Origin: Micrococcaceae bacterium Sec5.7 | GTDB lineage: Bacteria; Actinomycetota; Actinomycetes; Actinomycetales; Micrococcaceae | Direction of reading: 5' to 3' | Length of the DNA stretch: 64,000 nt | Assembly (NCBI GenBank): GCA_039636785.1 | Contig: CP144169.1 | Coordinates: forward strand, 186,001-250,000 | Part shown: positions 7,657 through 14,769 of the stretch, one piece after another | Numbering within the stretch: the first letter of the stretch is position 1 | Layout of the letters: the number at the start of each line of letters is the position of its first letter | Translations under genes and position numbers: made by a program | Notes under the pieces: generated by a model | Seen by the model: only the letters and a program-made list of their open reading frames with translations | Told to the model about the DNA's origin: nothing | The model's database searches: none

Positions 7657-8756
7657 ATCGTCACCGTCCTGGTGGCGAACCAGCCCGCATCGGCCAGTGC
7701 GCGGCGGGCATCATCGCTGGAGATATGGGCGTACGTTTTGACCGTAGTCGTGAGGCTGGCGTGGCCCAACAGTTTGGAGACGACCTCTATTGGGACTTTC
7801 TCGCGCAGCATCCGGGTGGCATAGGTGTGCCGGAACCAGTGCGGCTCGAACCCGATGCCCGTCTGGTGCCGGAGCCGCCGCACGAGATCGTGCACTGCGG
7901 CGTAAGTCATTGCCCGCCCGTAGGGCCGGCCCCACAGGTTGACGAAGACGTAGTCGCAATCCAGGTCACCGTACTCAGCATCAAGATAGTCGGCATACAA
8001 ACGGATCAGTTCCGCGGTGACCGGAACCGTGCGCGAATGGGGCGATTTCGCGCGTGCACCGTTGATGTTGTCCCGCCGGCTTATGGTGATTTCCCGTTCG
8101 GCGACGGCGATGTCCTCATGCCGGAGGCCCAGGGCTTCACCGATCCGGATGCCGGCGTCATGGAGGAGTGCGAAGAGCAGTCGGTCCCGGAGGTGTTCGC
8201 ACGAATCCAGAATGCTTTGGACATCGTTCGGGGCCAGGAGGCGGGGAATCCTGGCAGTGGTCGGAAGCTTCACCGTCCTCCGCTGCTTGGCGGTTCCCTT
8301 GCTGATGTGGTGCAGGAAGGGTTTCCATCCTCCCTGGCGGGCGGAGGGGTCCCAGCAGGTGATCAGCTCGCCAAGGTCAAGGCCGTGGCGGGCGGCATGC
8401 TGATAGAAGATGGACACGGTTGAAAGCTTGCGGTTCACCGTTGCCTCGCCGCAATGGTGCCCAATGGCCGGAAGAACTGAAAAGACCTGGCCACGCATGT
8501 CCGGTGGACGCCGCAGCCATCGGATGAACGCTCCGACGTCTTCGAGCTTCACCGACTTCCAGTCGTGTCCGAATTCGTCCAGGAAAACGAACCAGTCCTT
8601 CAAATCGTGGGCATGGGCCTTGATCGTGTTCGGTGACCGCTCGGTCTCGGCCAAATAACGCAGATACCGCTCCGCCGGTTCCACCACGCCGGTCACGCCG
8701 ATCAGCGTGAAAGACACCGCATCGCTTGCCGGATCCAATACCTTCGTTACCCGCAT
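7653..8756 (-). CDS. Tyrosine recombinase, TnpA-like
   Basis: 367 residues from the ATG at 8756. It has an N-terminal SAM-like core-binding domain (ERYLRYLAETERSPNTIKAHAHDLKDW) and a catalytic domain with the arginine in DAGIRIGEALGL, HWFRHTYATRML, LLGHASLTTTVKTYAHI and thus the R-H-R-H-Y set. It is first in the three-gene recombinase operon and overlaps the second gene by four bases. The start at 8756 is preferred because GGGAG lies about six bases upstream; in-frame ATGs at 8780 and 8807 would add 8 or 17 residues. Confidence 0.84.
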   Translation of the reverse strand: MRVTKVLDPASDAVSFTLIGVTGVVEPAERYLRYLAETERSPNTIKAHAHDLKDWFVFLDEFGHDWKSVKLEDVGAFIRWLRRPPDMRGQVFSVLPAIGHHCGEATVNRKLSTVSIFYQHAARHGLDLGELITCWDPSARQGGWKPFLHHISKGTAKQRRTVKLPTTARIPRLLAPNDVQSILDSCEHLRDRLLFALLHDAGIRIGEALGLRHEDIAVAEREITISRRDNINGARAKSPHSRTVPVTAELIRLYADYLDAEYGDLDCDYVFVNLWGRPYGRAMTYAAVHDLVRRLRHQTGIGFEPHWFRHTYATRMLREKVPIEVVSKLLGHASLTTTVKTYAHISSDDARRALADAGWFATRTVTI

Positions 8757-8862
8757 CGCCGCTCCCGTCAGTTGCCTCATGGACGGACAAGACGCTAACC
8801 CATCCACAACGAAGCAACCGGATCCCCAAACCCTCGTGGGCTACATGACGGACGGGCGCAGC

Positions 8863-8881
8863 AGGACTAAAGATATCGGTC
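8863..8881 (-). repeat. Right terminal inverted repeat of the mobile element
   Basis: AGGACTAAAGATATCGGTC, the exact reverse complement of 5236-5254. It lies about 107 bases upstream of the first recombinase start, so the promoter of the recombinase operon must lie between the two. Confidence 0.8.
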
Positions 8882-9044
8882 ATTTTCGGGACGCATGTTG
8901 TCGGCGTCAATTTGCATTGCCAGCCGGTCGAGGGTTGAGAGACACCATCCCACGGGAGGGCCAGCCGAACAGGAGGTAAGCCCGGAAACGGAAAGCAGCA
9001 CCACCCATTGTTCGATACGGGCGGCGACGCAATTCTGCGCATTA
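8882..9044. other. Non-coding flank right of the mobile element
   Basis: No gene supported. One plus-strand frame ending at 8979 gives a protein-like tail (LPAGRGLRDTIPREGQPNRR) with no start outside the element. It could be the severed end of a gene broken by the insertion, but I cannot assign it. Confidence 0.35.
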
Positions 9045-9083
9045 GGAAAGTACTTGACGAAATGGAAAGTACTTTCCTATACT
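9045..9083 (+). promoter_or_regulatory. Promoter with operator palindrome filling the -35/-10 spacer
   Basis: The -35 box TTGACG (9054-9059) and -10 box TATACT (9078-9083) are 18 bases apart. The perfect palindrome GGAAAGTACTTTCC (9064-9077) fills most of the spacer. A partial copy, GGAAAGTACTT, lies at 9045-9055, overlapping the -35 box; the two AGTACT centres are 19 bp apart. This is the layout expected for a repressor that blocks RNA polymerase, most simply the winged-helix regulator encoded by the second gene of the operon. Confidence 0.75.
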
Positions 9084-9118
9084 CATGGAATCAACCACCA
9101 ACAGTGAGAGGCCCCTTC

Positions 9119-9562
9119 ATGGACGAGACAACGGCCAGCCCGTCGCCAGCACAGGCGCAAGCGCTTCTGGCCAGAGCCGATTCGATCGGCGCCACATCGA
9201 CCAACGCTGCGGCTTGGCCCGTGGCCATGATCTTCACCAGCCTGGCGATCCTGGGTTCCATGCTGATGATCGGAATGCAACTCGTTTCACACACCGGGTA
9301 CGGCGCGCCGCTGCTGGCCACGTCTGTGGGCGTTTGGGCCGCCGCGACTGCAAGCATCTGGCCCATGTTCCAGAGGTCGACCAAAGCCGGGTACACGAAG
9401 CGGTTCCTGACATCCCTGGTCGCCTACTTCGTCCTGTACGGGGTTGCGCTGGGCGTGGGAGTCAGCCTCTTCCGCGACGGCAACCTGTGGTTCTATATAC
9501 CCGCCGCCATCGTCTTGGGCGGCGTCGGCCTGGCCGCAGCCTTCCGCGAACTGCGCGCATGA
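9119..9562 (+). CDS. Four-helix membrane protein, operon partner of a winged-helix regulator
   Basis: 147 residues, with a short N-terminal soluble part and four hydrophobic segments (about residues 36-60, 64-84, 98-117 and 122-142). No family recognised with confidence. The start at 9119 has a GAGAGG stretch about eight bases upstream; the frame extends further 5' but that part covers the promoter. The stop overlaps the ATG of the regulator gene (ATGA). Small membrane proteins paired with this type of regulator are common in actinobacteria; the function of this one is unknown. Confidence 0.75.
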   Translation: MDETTASPSPAQAQALLARADSIGATSTNAAAWPVAMIFTSLAILGSMLMIGMQLVSHTGYGAPLLATSVGVWAAATASIWPMFQRSTKAGYTKRFLTSLVAYFVLYGVALGVGVSLFRDGNLWFYIPAAIVLGGVGLAAAFRELRA

Positions 9563-9864
9563 GCACTGCCCCGGATCATCCCCGTCACAAGCTCAATGAG
9601 CTCATCCACGCACCGGTCCGCTTTTCCATCATGGCAGCACTGGCTGGTGCGGAATCTCTGGACTTCAAGGACCTCCGCGACGCCATCCAGGTCAGCGATT
9701 CCGTACTCAGCAAGCAACTGTCCGTATTGGAAAAAGCCGGCTACGTGAAGATTAAGAAGAGTTTCGCCGGGAAAATGCCGCGAACGTCGGCGAGCTTGAC
9801 CGCGGACGGACGCGAGGCCTGGACTGGACACCTGCAGACCCTGCGGGACATTGCGGGCGGCTAG
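9559..9864 (+). CDS. Winged-helix transcriptional regulator (HTH_34-like, MarR/ArsR-like fold)
   Basis: 101-residue, single-domain DNA-binding protein. The helix-turn-helix and wing are seen in SLDFKDLRDAIQVSDSVLSKQLSVLEKAGYVKIKKSFAGKMPRT, the usual pattern of compact winged-helix repressors that act as dimers. It has no effector domain and no metal-binding cysteines. It overlaps the preceding membrane-protein gene by four bases, so the pair is one transcriptional unit behind the palindromic promoter at 9045-9083, which it probably represses. The ligand or signal is not apparent. Confidence 0.8.
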   Translation: MSTAPDHPRHKLNELIHAPVRFSIMAALAGAESLDFKDLRDAIQVSDSVLSKQLSVLEKAGYVKIKKSFAGKMPRTSASLTADGREAWTGHLQTLRDIAGG

Positions 9865-10444
9865 TCCTCTATACATTCCCACAAATATGACGCCATAGAC
9901 ATGGCTGGGACTGCTCCGGCTGCACTTCATTCCTTGACCTGGGACTGCTGGTTGGGAGTGCCAATTTCGCAGTCAAAATCGGCGGTTCCGGACCATACGC
10001 CACGGACCAACTGCCATCTCTTGTGGAGCAGTCGCGGCATGAACGCCAACAAGAACCGCCATTCCAGACTGCGAATTAACCGCCAACGAAGCTGACAGCC
10101 ACGGTCGCTTGGACGGCTGCGCGCATATGCGTGGCCACGATGTGTGAACCATCGCCGTTCCGGCACCGAGCCGTATGCCTGCGAGCCAGATACCCCCTTG
10201 CCGCGCCGTCGCGTTCGGGCACCGCGTTTGGGGCCGGTCTAGGGGGCATGGTCAAGGTAAGGCTCTCAGCGGAGGTTTTGGTCGCCTGGGCAAGACTTCG
10301 GCGCCGGGGCTCCGGCAGCGTGAGCACCACCGCGTGCGCTGCCGGCCCCTGCTTCCCGATCCGTCCTGATACTGCGGCGGACCAGACCATTCATCGTTAT
10401 TAAAATGTGACTTTCCCCGTCCCCTACGGTACTCTTTCGTAGTC
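9865..10444. other. 580-bp stretch with no recognisable gene
   Basis: Frames here are short, overlap on both strands and have no start with a ribosome-binding site or family resemblance. No repeat or RNA structure was recognised until the riboswitch begins. Confidence 0.5.
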
Positions 10445-10660
10445 GTGCCCCCGTGAGTTCACGGGCACACCGGGGCATCATGCCGAACTCTGCCGCTGCC
10501 CCGGTTCCGTTCACCTCAGGCAGAGGCGGGGAACCAAATGCGGGATTTCATGGAAAACCCTTGGGGTTAAGCCCGCAGTTACCGGACCAGGTCCGGCACT
10601 GCGACCGGATGTCTCTCACCCGAACCCAGCAGCTAACCTCGCAGGCATCGAGAGAGAGGT
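10445..10660 (+). ncRNA. Cyclic-di-AMP riboswitch (ydaO/yuaA type)
   Basis: The leader shows landmark sequences of this class in the right order: GCCGAACTCTGCCG, GCGGGGAACCAAATGCGGG, a GGGGTTAAGCCCGC segment, and the diagnostic 3' block CGAACCCAGCAGCTAACC followed by TCGCAGGCATCGAGAGAGAGG. It ends directly before the ATG at 10667, so the GAGAGAGG ribosome-binding region is part of or next to the final helix. In actinobacteria this riboswitch usually sits before cell-wall hydrolase genes (Rpf, NlpC/P60, M23 peptidases) and shuts them down when c-di-AMP is high. The 5' limit is approximate. Confidence 0.88.
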
Positions 10661-10666
10661 TCTTGC

Positions 10667-11485
10667 ATGTCGTCTCAATCTAACCAGCCGCAGCGTGGCC
10701 GTCGTCGGGAAGCCCCCGTTGACGAACGGCCTGCCACGCAGCATGGCCGCCGTCGGGAAGCCCCCGTTGACGAACGGCCTGCCACGCAGCATGGCCGCCG
10801 CCGGGAAGCCCCCGTTGACGAACGGCCTGCCACGCAGCATGGCCGCCGCCGGGAAGCCCACGTTAACGAACGGCCTGCCTTCAGGCATTTGCGAGGCACA
10901 TCATTCGTCAGCGGGTCCGGCAGCCAAAAAGCCGTCGTCCTCACCGCCACCGCCGGAATTCTGCTCAGCTTGGGTCTGGCGGCTCAGCCGCTGATTTCCG
11001 ACGGCGTGAGCGCCACGGCCGCGCCGGCACCCGAGGACGTGAGTGTCGCCGTTACGTCAGCATTCGGCGCTGCAGGTGCAGGTGCTGCGGCCATCAGCGC
11101 CCCTGCGGATGCTTCCCTCCCGTTCAGCCGCCCCAGCGTAGGGCCGCTCACCCCGAAATCGTCCCCTGGAACCGGCCCGGCACCGACCATGCCACCGTCG
11201 GCACAACGGACGACACAACCGACCAACCCACCGTCGGCACAACCGACGACACAACCGACCAACCCACCGTCGGCACAACCGACGACACAACCGACCAACC
11301 CACCGTCGGCACAACCGACGACACAACCGACCAACCCACCGTCGGCGCAACCGACGACACAACCGACCAACCCAACGTCGACGGTAGAACCCGGACCAGG
11401 CCGAAGCGATCCACCAGCTGACCCAGATCGGAATCCCCGCGATGCCGACCGCCCGCAAAACCAGGGCCAACATGAAGACCGCTGA
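10667..11485 (+). CDS. Riboswitch-controlled repeat protein with one membrane/signal segment, no catalytic domain
   Basis: 272 residues. Residues 11-74 are four tandem 16-residue repeats (GRRREAPVDERPATQH type). A hydrophobic stretch follows at about residues 86-108 (signal peptide or anchor), then an Ala/Pro-rich linker, then five 12-residue PPSAQPTTQPTN repeats and a charged tail. The N-terminal plan (GRRR repeats, then an export segment, then a PAPEDVSVAVTS linker) resembles M23-type peptidoglycan hydrolases of Arthrobacter that are controlled by the same riboswitch. Here no peptidase motif is present. It is either a truncated hydrolase whose tail was replaced by low-complexity repeats or a wall-spanning protein in its own right. 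Confidence 0.7.
   Translation: MSSQSNQPQRGRRREAPVDERPATQHGRRREAPVDERPATQHGRRREAPVDERPATQHGRRREAHVNERPAFRHLRGTSFVSGSGSQKAVVLTATAGILLSLGLAAQPLISDGVSATAAPAPEDVSVAVTSAFGAAGAGAAAISAPADASLPFSRPSVGPLTPKSSPGTGPAPTMPPSAQRTTQPTNPPSAQPTTQPTNPPSAQPTTQPTNPPSAQPTTQPTNPPSAQPTTQPTNPTSTVEPGPGRSDPPADPDRNPRDADRPQNQGQHEDR
10697..10888 (+). repeat. Four tandem 48-bp coding repeats
   Basis: Units begin with GGCC at 10697, 10745, 10793 and 10841, spaced exactly 48 bp, and encode 16-residue repeats in frame. Units 1-3 differ by only a few bases; the fourth is degenerate (AHVNERPAFRH). There are no spacers, so this is not a CRISPR array. The near identity suggests recent expansion. Confidence 0.92.
11192..11371 (+). 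repeat. Five tandem 36-bp coding repeats
   Basis: Units starting CCACCGTCGG at 11192, 11228, 11264, 11300 and 11336 are spaced exactly 36 bp and encode PPSAQPTTQPTN. A partial sixth unit begins at 11372. Such Pro/Thr-rich repeats are typical wall-spanning linkers. The copies are nearly identical at DNA level, so copy number may vary between strains. Confidence 0.92.
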
Positions 11486-11835
11486 AACTGGTCCTGAAAG
11501 TGCGCGTCAACGAAACCGTTGCTAAGGCCCTCGCAGTCCAAGCAATCGCCAACGTCGCGGCCGGCGACGTCGAACGGCGGAACGAGAGCGTCTAAGATGA
11601 GCAACGCCATCGAGGGCTAAAAAATGACAGCCGCCAATACCACTCAGGCCGGGCCCATCACAGTCAGAACCCGTCACCGGAATCAAGACAAGTCAAAACG
11701 CCGCCGAGATGGTTTTTGACAGCGTAAACACACGGACGGGATTGTCTGCCGCAGTCGGGACAACCGACGTCTGCGCACGGACCATTTCTCACGCGCGGAT
11801 GAACAGGACAAGCGGTTCCGGAAGATCAGGAAGCC
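11486..11835. other. 350-bp stretch with coding-like fragments but no complete gene
   Basis: A frame ending in TAA at about 11595 reads VRVNETVAKALAVQAIAN and on to ERRNESV, but has no convincing start. A 31-codon frame begins ATG at 11628 and is rich in Arg/Lys. These may be remnants of the original 3' part of the preceding gene or of another gene. I see no promoter or terminator. Confidence 0.4.
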
Positions 11836-13251
11836 TCACATGTGGACGTGCAGGCGCCGCGCGGCCTCGGAGATGGAACCGCTCAGCGACGGGTACACCG
11901 TGAATGTGCTGGCGACGTCGTCGACGTGCAGTTTATGGGTGACGGCAATGGCGATCGCGAAGATCAACTCGGACGCGTTCGGGCCCACCACCACTCCGCC
12001 GATCACCGTGCCCGAACCCTTGCGGGCGAAGATCTTGACGAAGCCGTCCTTGTGGTTGCGCATCTTGGCGCGGGCGTTGCTGCGCAGCGACAGCTTGACC
12101 ACGTCGCCCTGGTACTTGCCGGACTCGATCTCCGCTTCGGAGACGCCCACCGAGGCGATCTCCGGCGAAGTGAAGATGTTGGAGGCCACCTGGTGTAGCT
12201 TGAGCGGCATGACGCCGTCTCCCATGAAGTGCGCCACGGCGATCCGGCCCTGCATCGCCGCAACGGATGCGAGGGCGAGGACGCCGGTGCAGTCGCCGGC
12301 AGCGTAGATGTTCGAAGTGGTGGTGCGCGAGACGCCGTCCACCTTGATGTGGCCGCTCTCGGTGAGCGCCACTCCGGCCTCCTCCAGCCCGATCCCGTCA
12401 GTGTTGGGGATGGACCCGACGCAGACCAGGCAGTGGCTGCCGGTGACCTTCGTGCCGTCGCCCAGGGTGACCACCACGCCGTCGTCCGTGCGTTCAACGG
12501 CTTCGGCCCGTGCGCGGGACAGCACGGTGACGCCGCGGCGCTCGAAGACCTCTTCCAGCACCTGGGCGGCGTCCGTGTCGGAGCCGGGCAGCACTCGGTC
12601 GCGGCTGGAGATGAGGGTGACCTTGGCGCCCAGGCCGTTGTAGGCGGAGGCGAACTCGGCCCCGGTGACGCCGGAACCCACCACGATCAGGTCTTCCGGC
12701 AGTTCATCGAGGTCGTAAATCTGGGCCCAGTTCAGGATGCGGACGCCGTCCGGCCTCGCGGTGGGCAGTTCGCGCGGGTGGGCGCCGACCGCCAGGAGGA
12801 TCGCGTCAGCCTCGACGGTCTCGGTGCCGTCGGCCGTCAGAACCTCGATGGTGTGGTTGTCCAACATCTTGCCAGAGCCGATGAGGATCCGGACCCGCTG
12901 GTTTTCGAGGCCCATTTGGATGTCATTGGATTGCTGACGGGCAAGCCCCAGCAGCCTGTCATTGATGTGCTTGAGGTCCGCACGCATCACCGGTACGAAG
13001 TCACCGCCATCGACGTCGAACTTGACGCCCAGCTCTCCCGCCTCACCGACGCGGGTCATCAGATCCGCCGTCGCGATCAGCGTTTTGGAGGGTACGACGT
13101 CGGTCAGCACCGCGGAGCCTCCGAGGCCGGCGCGTTCGATGATGGTGACCTGCGCCCCCAGGGAAGCGGCAACCATAGCGGCTTCATATCCGCCCGGGCC
13201 TCCGCCGAGGATCGCGATGCGGGGTGAGCTGAAATCAGGATGCGTAGTCAC
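11836..13251 (-). CDS. lpdA: LpdA-type NAD(P)H-quinone dehydrogenase (class I flavoprotein without redox disulfide)
   Basis: 471-residue flavoprotein with an N-terminal FAD motif (IAILGGGPGGYEAA), an NAD(P) motif (LIVVGSGVTGAEFA), the second FAD motif (IYAAGDCTGV) and a C-terminal dimerisation domain. At the place where dihydrolipoamide dehydrogenases have the CxxxxC disulfide it reads GGSAVLTDVVPSK, with Ala47 and Val52 instead of the two cysteines. It therefore cannot act as lipoamide dehydrogenase. It resembles mycobacterial LpdA (Rv3303c), which reduces quinones. The GTG at 13251 is chosen because the FAD motif starts about 12 residues later; the longer frame to 13425 would run into the divergent punA gene. 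Confidence 0.85.
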   Translation of the reverse strand: MTTHPDFSSPRIAILGGGPGGYEAAMVAASLGAQVTIIERAGLGGSAVLTDVVPSKTLIATADLMTRVGEAGELGVKFDVDGGDFVPVMRADLKHINDRLLGLARQQSNDIQMGLENQRVRILIGSGKMLDNHTIEVLTADGTETVEADAILLAVGAHPRELPTARPDGVRILNWAQIYDLDELPEDLIVVGSGVTGAEFASAYNGLGAKVTLISSRDRVLPGSDTDAAQVLEEVFERRGVTVLSRARAEAVERTDDGVVVTLGDGTKVTGSHCLVCVGSIPNTDGIGLEEAGVALTESGHIKVDGVSRTTTSNIYAAGDCTGVLALASVAAMQGRIAVAHFMGDGVMPLKLHQVASNIFTSPEIASVGVSEAEIESGKYQGDVVKLSLRSNARAKMRNHKDGFVKIFARKGSGTVIGGVVVGPNASELIFAIAIAVTHKLHVDDVASTFTVYPSLSGSISEAARRLHVHM

Positions 13252-13379
13252 AATCAACCATTCTCGCTTATCGGTGACTGCACCACCAATACGGCTGCCC
13301 TGCATCCGGGCCGGTTTTGCCATGACTTTGGACTCACTTTGCGCTGTGCAGGACGGCACGGGCACGATAACTTGTACCA

Positions 13380-14198
13380 GTGAGTAATACAGAACTTCTG
13401 AACACTGATCCCTTCGAGGCCGCACGTGCAGCCGCCGACTTCATTGCGGCCGAGACCGGCGTCGAATCCCACGATGTTGCCCTGGTGCTCGGCTCCGGTT
13501 GGGGCGAGGCTGCTGACCTGATCGGCGAAACCACCGCAACCCTGACAGCGTCCGAGGTTCCGGGCTTCCACGCCCCGGCAGTGGAGGGCCACGTTGGCAC
13601 CATCCGTTCGGTGCTGACCAAGCAAGGCAAGCGCGCACTCGTTCTCGGCGCACGCACCCACTACTACGAAGGAAAAGGCGTCCGCGCGGTTGTCCACGGC
13701 GTGCGCACCGCCGCGGCTGCAGGCTGCAAAACCCTGGTGGTCACCAACGGCTGTGGCGGCCTCAATGAAGCCTGGACTCCGGGCACCCCGGTGCTGATCA
13801 GCGATCACATCAACCTCACCGCGGCCTCCCCGCTCGAAGGCGCAACGTTCGTTGACCTGACAGACCTGTACTCGTCACGCATCCGCGGCCTGGCACGCGA
13901 AGTGGACCCGTCCCTGGAGGAAGGCGTCTATGCCCAGTTCACCGGCCCGCACTATGAAACCCCGGCCGAGGTGCAGTACGCCAAGCGGATCGGCGCCGAT
14001 CTTGTCGGCATGTCCACGGCGCTGGAGGCCATCGCCGGACGCCACGCGGGTATGGAAGTATTCGGCATTTCGCTGGTAACCAACCTGGCCGCCGGCATCA
14101 GCCCGGTACCGTTGAGCCACCAGGAAGTGCTCGAAGCCGGCCAGTCTGCCGGCCCTCGAATCTCCAAGCTGCTTGCGGAAATCATCGCCAGACTTTAG
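13380..14198 (+). CDS. punA: Purine nucleoside phosphorylase (trimeric PNP/MTAP family)
   Basis: 272 residues. It cleaves purine (deoxy)nucleosides with phosphate to free base and (deoxy)ribose-1-phosphate. Family motifs include the phosphate site ALVLGSGWGEAAD, the stretch TLVVTNGCGGLNEAW, and the base/ribose region GPHYETPAEVQYAKRIGADLVGMST. The GTG start at 13380 places the coding region 128 bp from the divergent lpdA start. Next in this direction is a sugar-phosphate mutase, and a deoC gene lies further on. These agree with nucleoside salvage through (deoxy)ribose phosphates. The gene ends just before a large palindrome. Confidence 0.93.
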   Translation: MSNTELLNTDPFEAARAAADFIAAETGVESHDVALVLGSGWGEAADLIGETTATLTASEVPGFHAPAVEGHVGTIRSVLTKQGKRALVLGARTHYYEGKGVRAVVHGVRTAAAAGCKTLVVTNGCGGLNEAWTPGTPVLISDHINLTAASPLEGATFVDLTDLYSSRIRGLAREVDPSLEEGVYAQFTGPHYETPAEVQYAKRIGADLVGMSTALEAIAGRHAGMEVFGISLVTNLAAGISPVPLSHQEVLEAGQSAGPRISKLLAEIIARL

Positions 14199-14200
14199 TC

Positions 14201-14263
14201 CAACGCGGGGTCACTTACGGCCCATTCCGATGCCCGAGATGGGCCGTAAGTGACCCCGCGTTG
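14201..14263. repeat. Perfect inverted repeat with 25-bp arms between convergent genes
   Basis: The arms 14201-14225 and 14239-14263 are exact reverse complements around a 13-base loop; the arm core reads GGGGTCACTTACGGCCCAT. It lies between punA and the convergent Rrf2 gene and could serve as a two-way terminator, though there is no T-tract. Length and perfection suggest a dispersed palindromic element rather than a simple terminator. Confidence 0.88.
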
Positions 14264-14277
14264 CTCTTAGCTGGAAA

Positions 14278-14763
14278 TCAGAGCCGGACCCCCATGAGCT
14301 GTTTGACCGTGCTGCCTTTGGCCTCCGGGAAGCGGCGTTCAATCGTATGGGCAATCCCGGCCACCGTCTGCCGCGACAGCTCGGTGCGCCACGCGAGTTC
14401 AGCGTGGCGCATGGTCTGCGAAATCAGGCACGTGCGCGCGTAATCCTCGTCCATATCGCCGCCCGGACCGTTCTTCAGGATGCCCTCGCACCGGAAGGCC
14501 ACCTCGGTGCCTTCGATGGCCAGCACCACATCCAGGACGGAGATCCTGTCCGCCTTCCTGGCAAGCTGGAAACCACCCCTGGGTCCGGAGACCGAGGACA
14601 GTATTCCTGCCCGCACCAGCGCCTGCAGCTGCTTGTTGAGATAGGCCGCCGGCAATTTATAGAACTCGGCCAGGCGCGCACTGCTGACCGCCTCACCCAC
14701 TGGTGCCCAGGACATATTGACGCAGCTGTGCAGCGCCCACTCGACACCCTGATTCATCTTCAT
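14278..14763 (-). CDS. Rrf2-family transcriptional regulator
   Basis: 161 residues. The N-terminal winged helix (ARLAEFYKLPAAYLNKQLQALVRAGILSSVSGPRGGFQLAR) is typical of Rrf2 proteins such as IscR, NsrR and RirA. Cysteines occur at about 14, 93 and 112 (FRCEG, RTCLI); the compact three-Cys Fe-S motif of IscR is not clearly present, so the sensed signal is uncertain. A TTGACA -35 box and GTATTG -10 box with a 17-base spacer lie just upstream, overlapped by a short palindrome, which suggests autoregulation with a very short leader. Confidence 0.85.
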   Translation of the reverse strand: MKMNQGVEWALHSCVNMSWAPVGEAVSSARLAEFYKLPAAYLNKQLQALVRAGILSSVSGPRGGFQLARKADRISVLDVVLAIEGTEVAFRCEGILKNGPGGDMDEDYARTCLISQTMRHAELAWRTELSRQTVAGIAHTIERRFPEAKGSTVKQLMGVRL

Positions 14764-14769
14764 ATTCGC

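Larger units (their letters stand above)
5236..8881. mobile_element. Tn554-like transposon with three recombinase-module genes and 19-bp terminal inverted repeats
   Basis: The 3.65-kb segment is bounded by a perfect inverted repeat (5236-5254 and 8863-8881). It contains three overlapping minus-strand genes: a first tyrosine recombinase (7653-8756), a second one with a cysteine-rich tail (6109-7656) and a small DUF6262/TnpC-like protein (5718-6122). Tn554 and relatives carry exactly this tnpA-tnpB-tnpC order. It also encloses a small two-helix membrane ORF at 5485-5721. No DDE transposase is present. The exact ends could extend a few bases beyond the repeats, as expected if the repeats are recombinase-binding sites flanking a short crossover region. 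Confidence 0.75.

Noticed and set aside
10697-11371. CRISPR array
   Set aside because: Repeats are contiguous without spacers, lie in frame in one protein, and no cas genes are present.
10984-11610. Minus-strand frame of 208 codons over the 36-bp repeats (repeated GGLVGCVVGCAD)
   Set aside because: Repetitive only because the opposite strand is; the plus-strand gene has a riboswitch, start and export segment.
11709-11903. 64-codon plus-strand frame downstream of the repeat protein
   Set aside because: Runs into the 3' end of lpdA on the other strand; Arg/Thr/Ser-rich noise without start signals.
11836-13251. Dihydrolipoamide dehydrogenase (E3) of a 2-oxoacid dehydrogenase complex
   Set aside because: The redox-active cysteine pair is absent and no E1/E2 genes are near.
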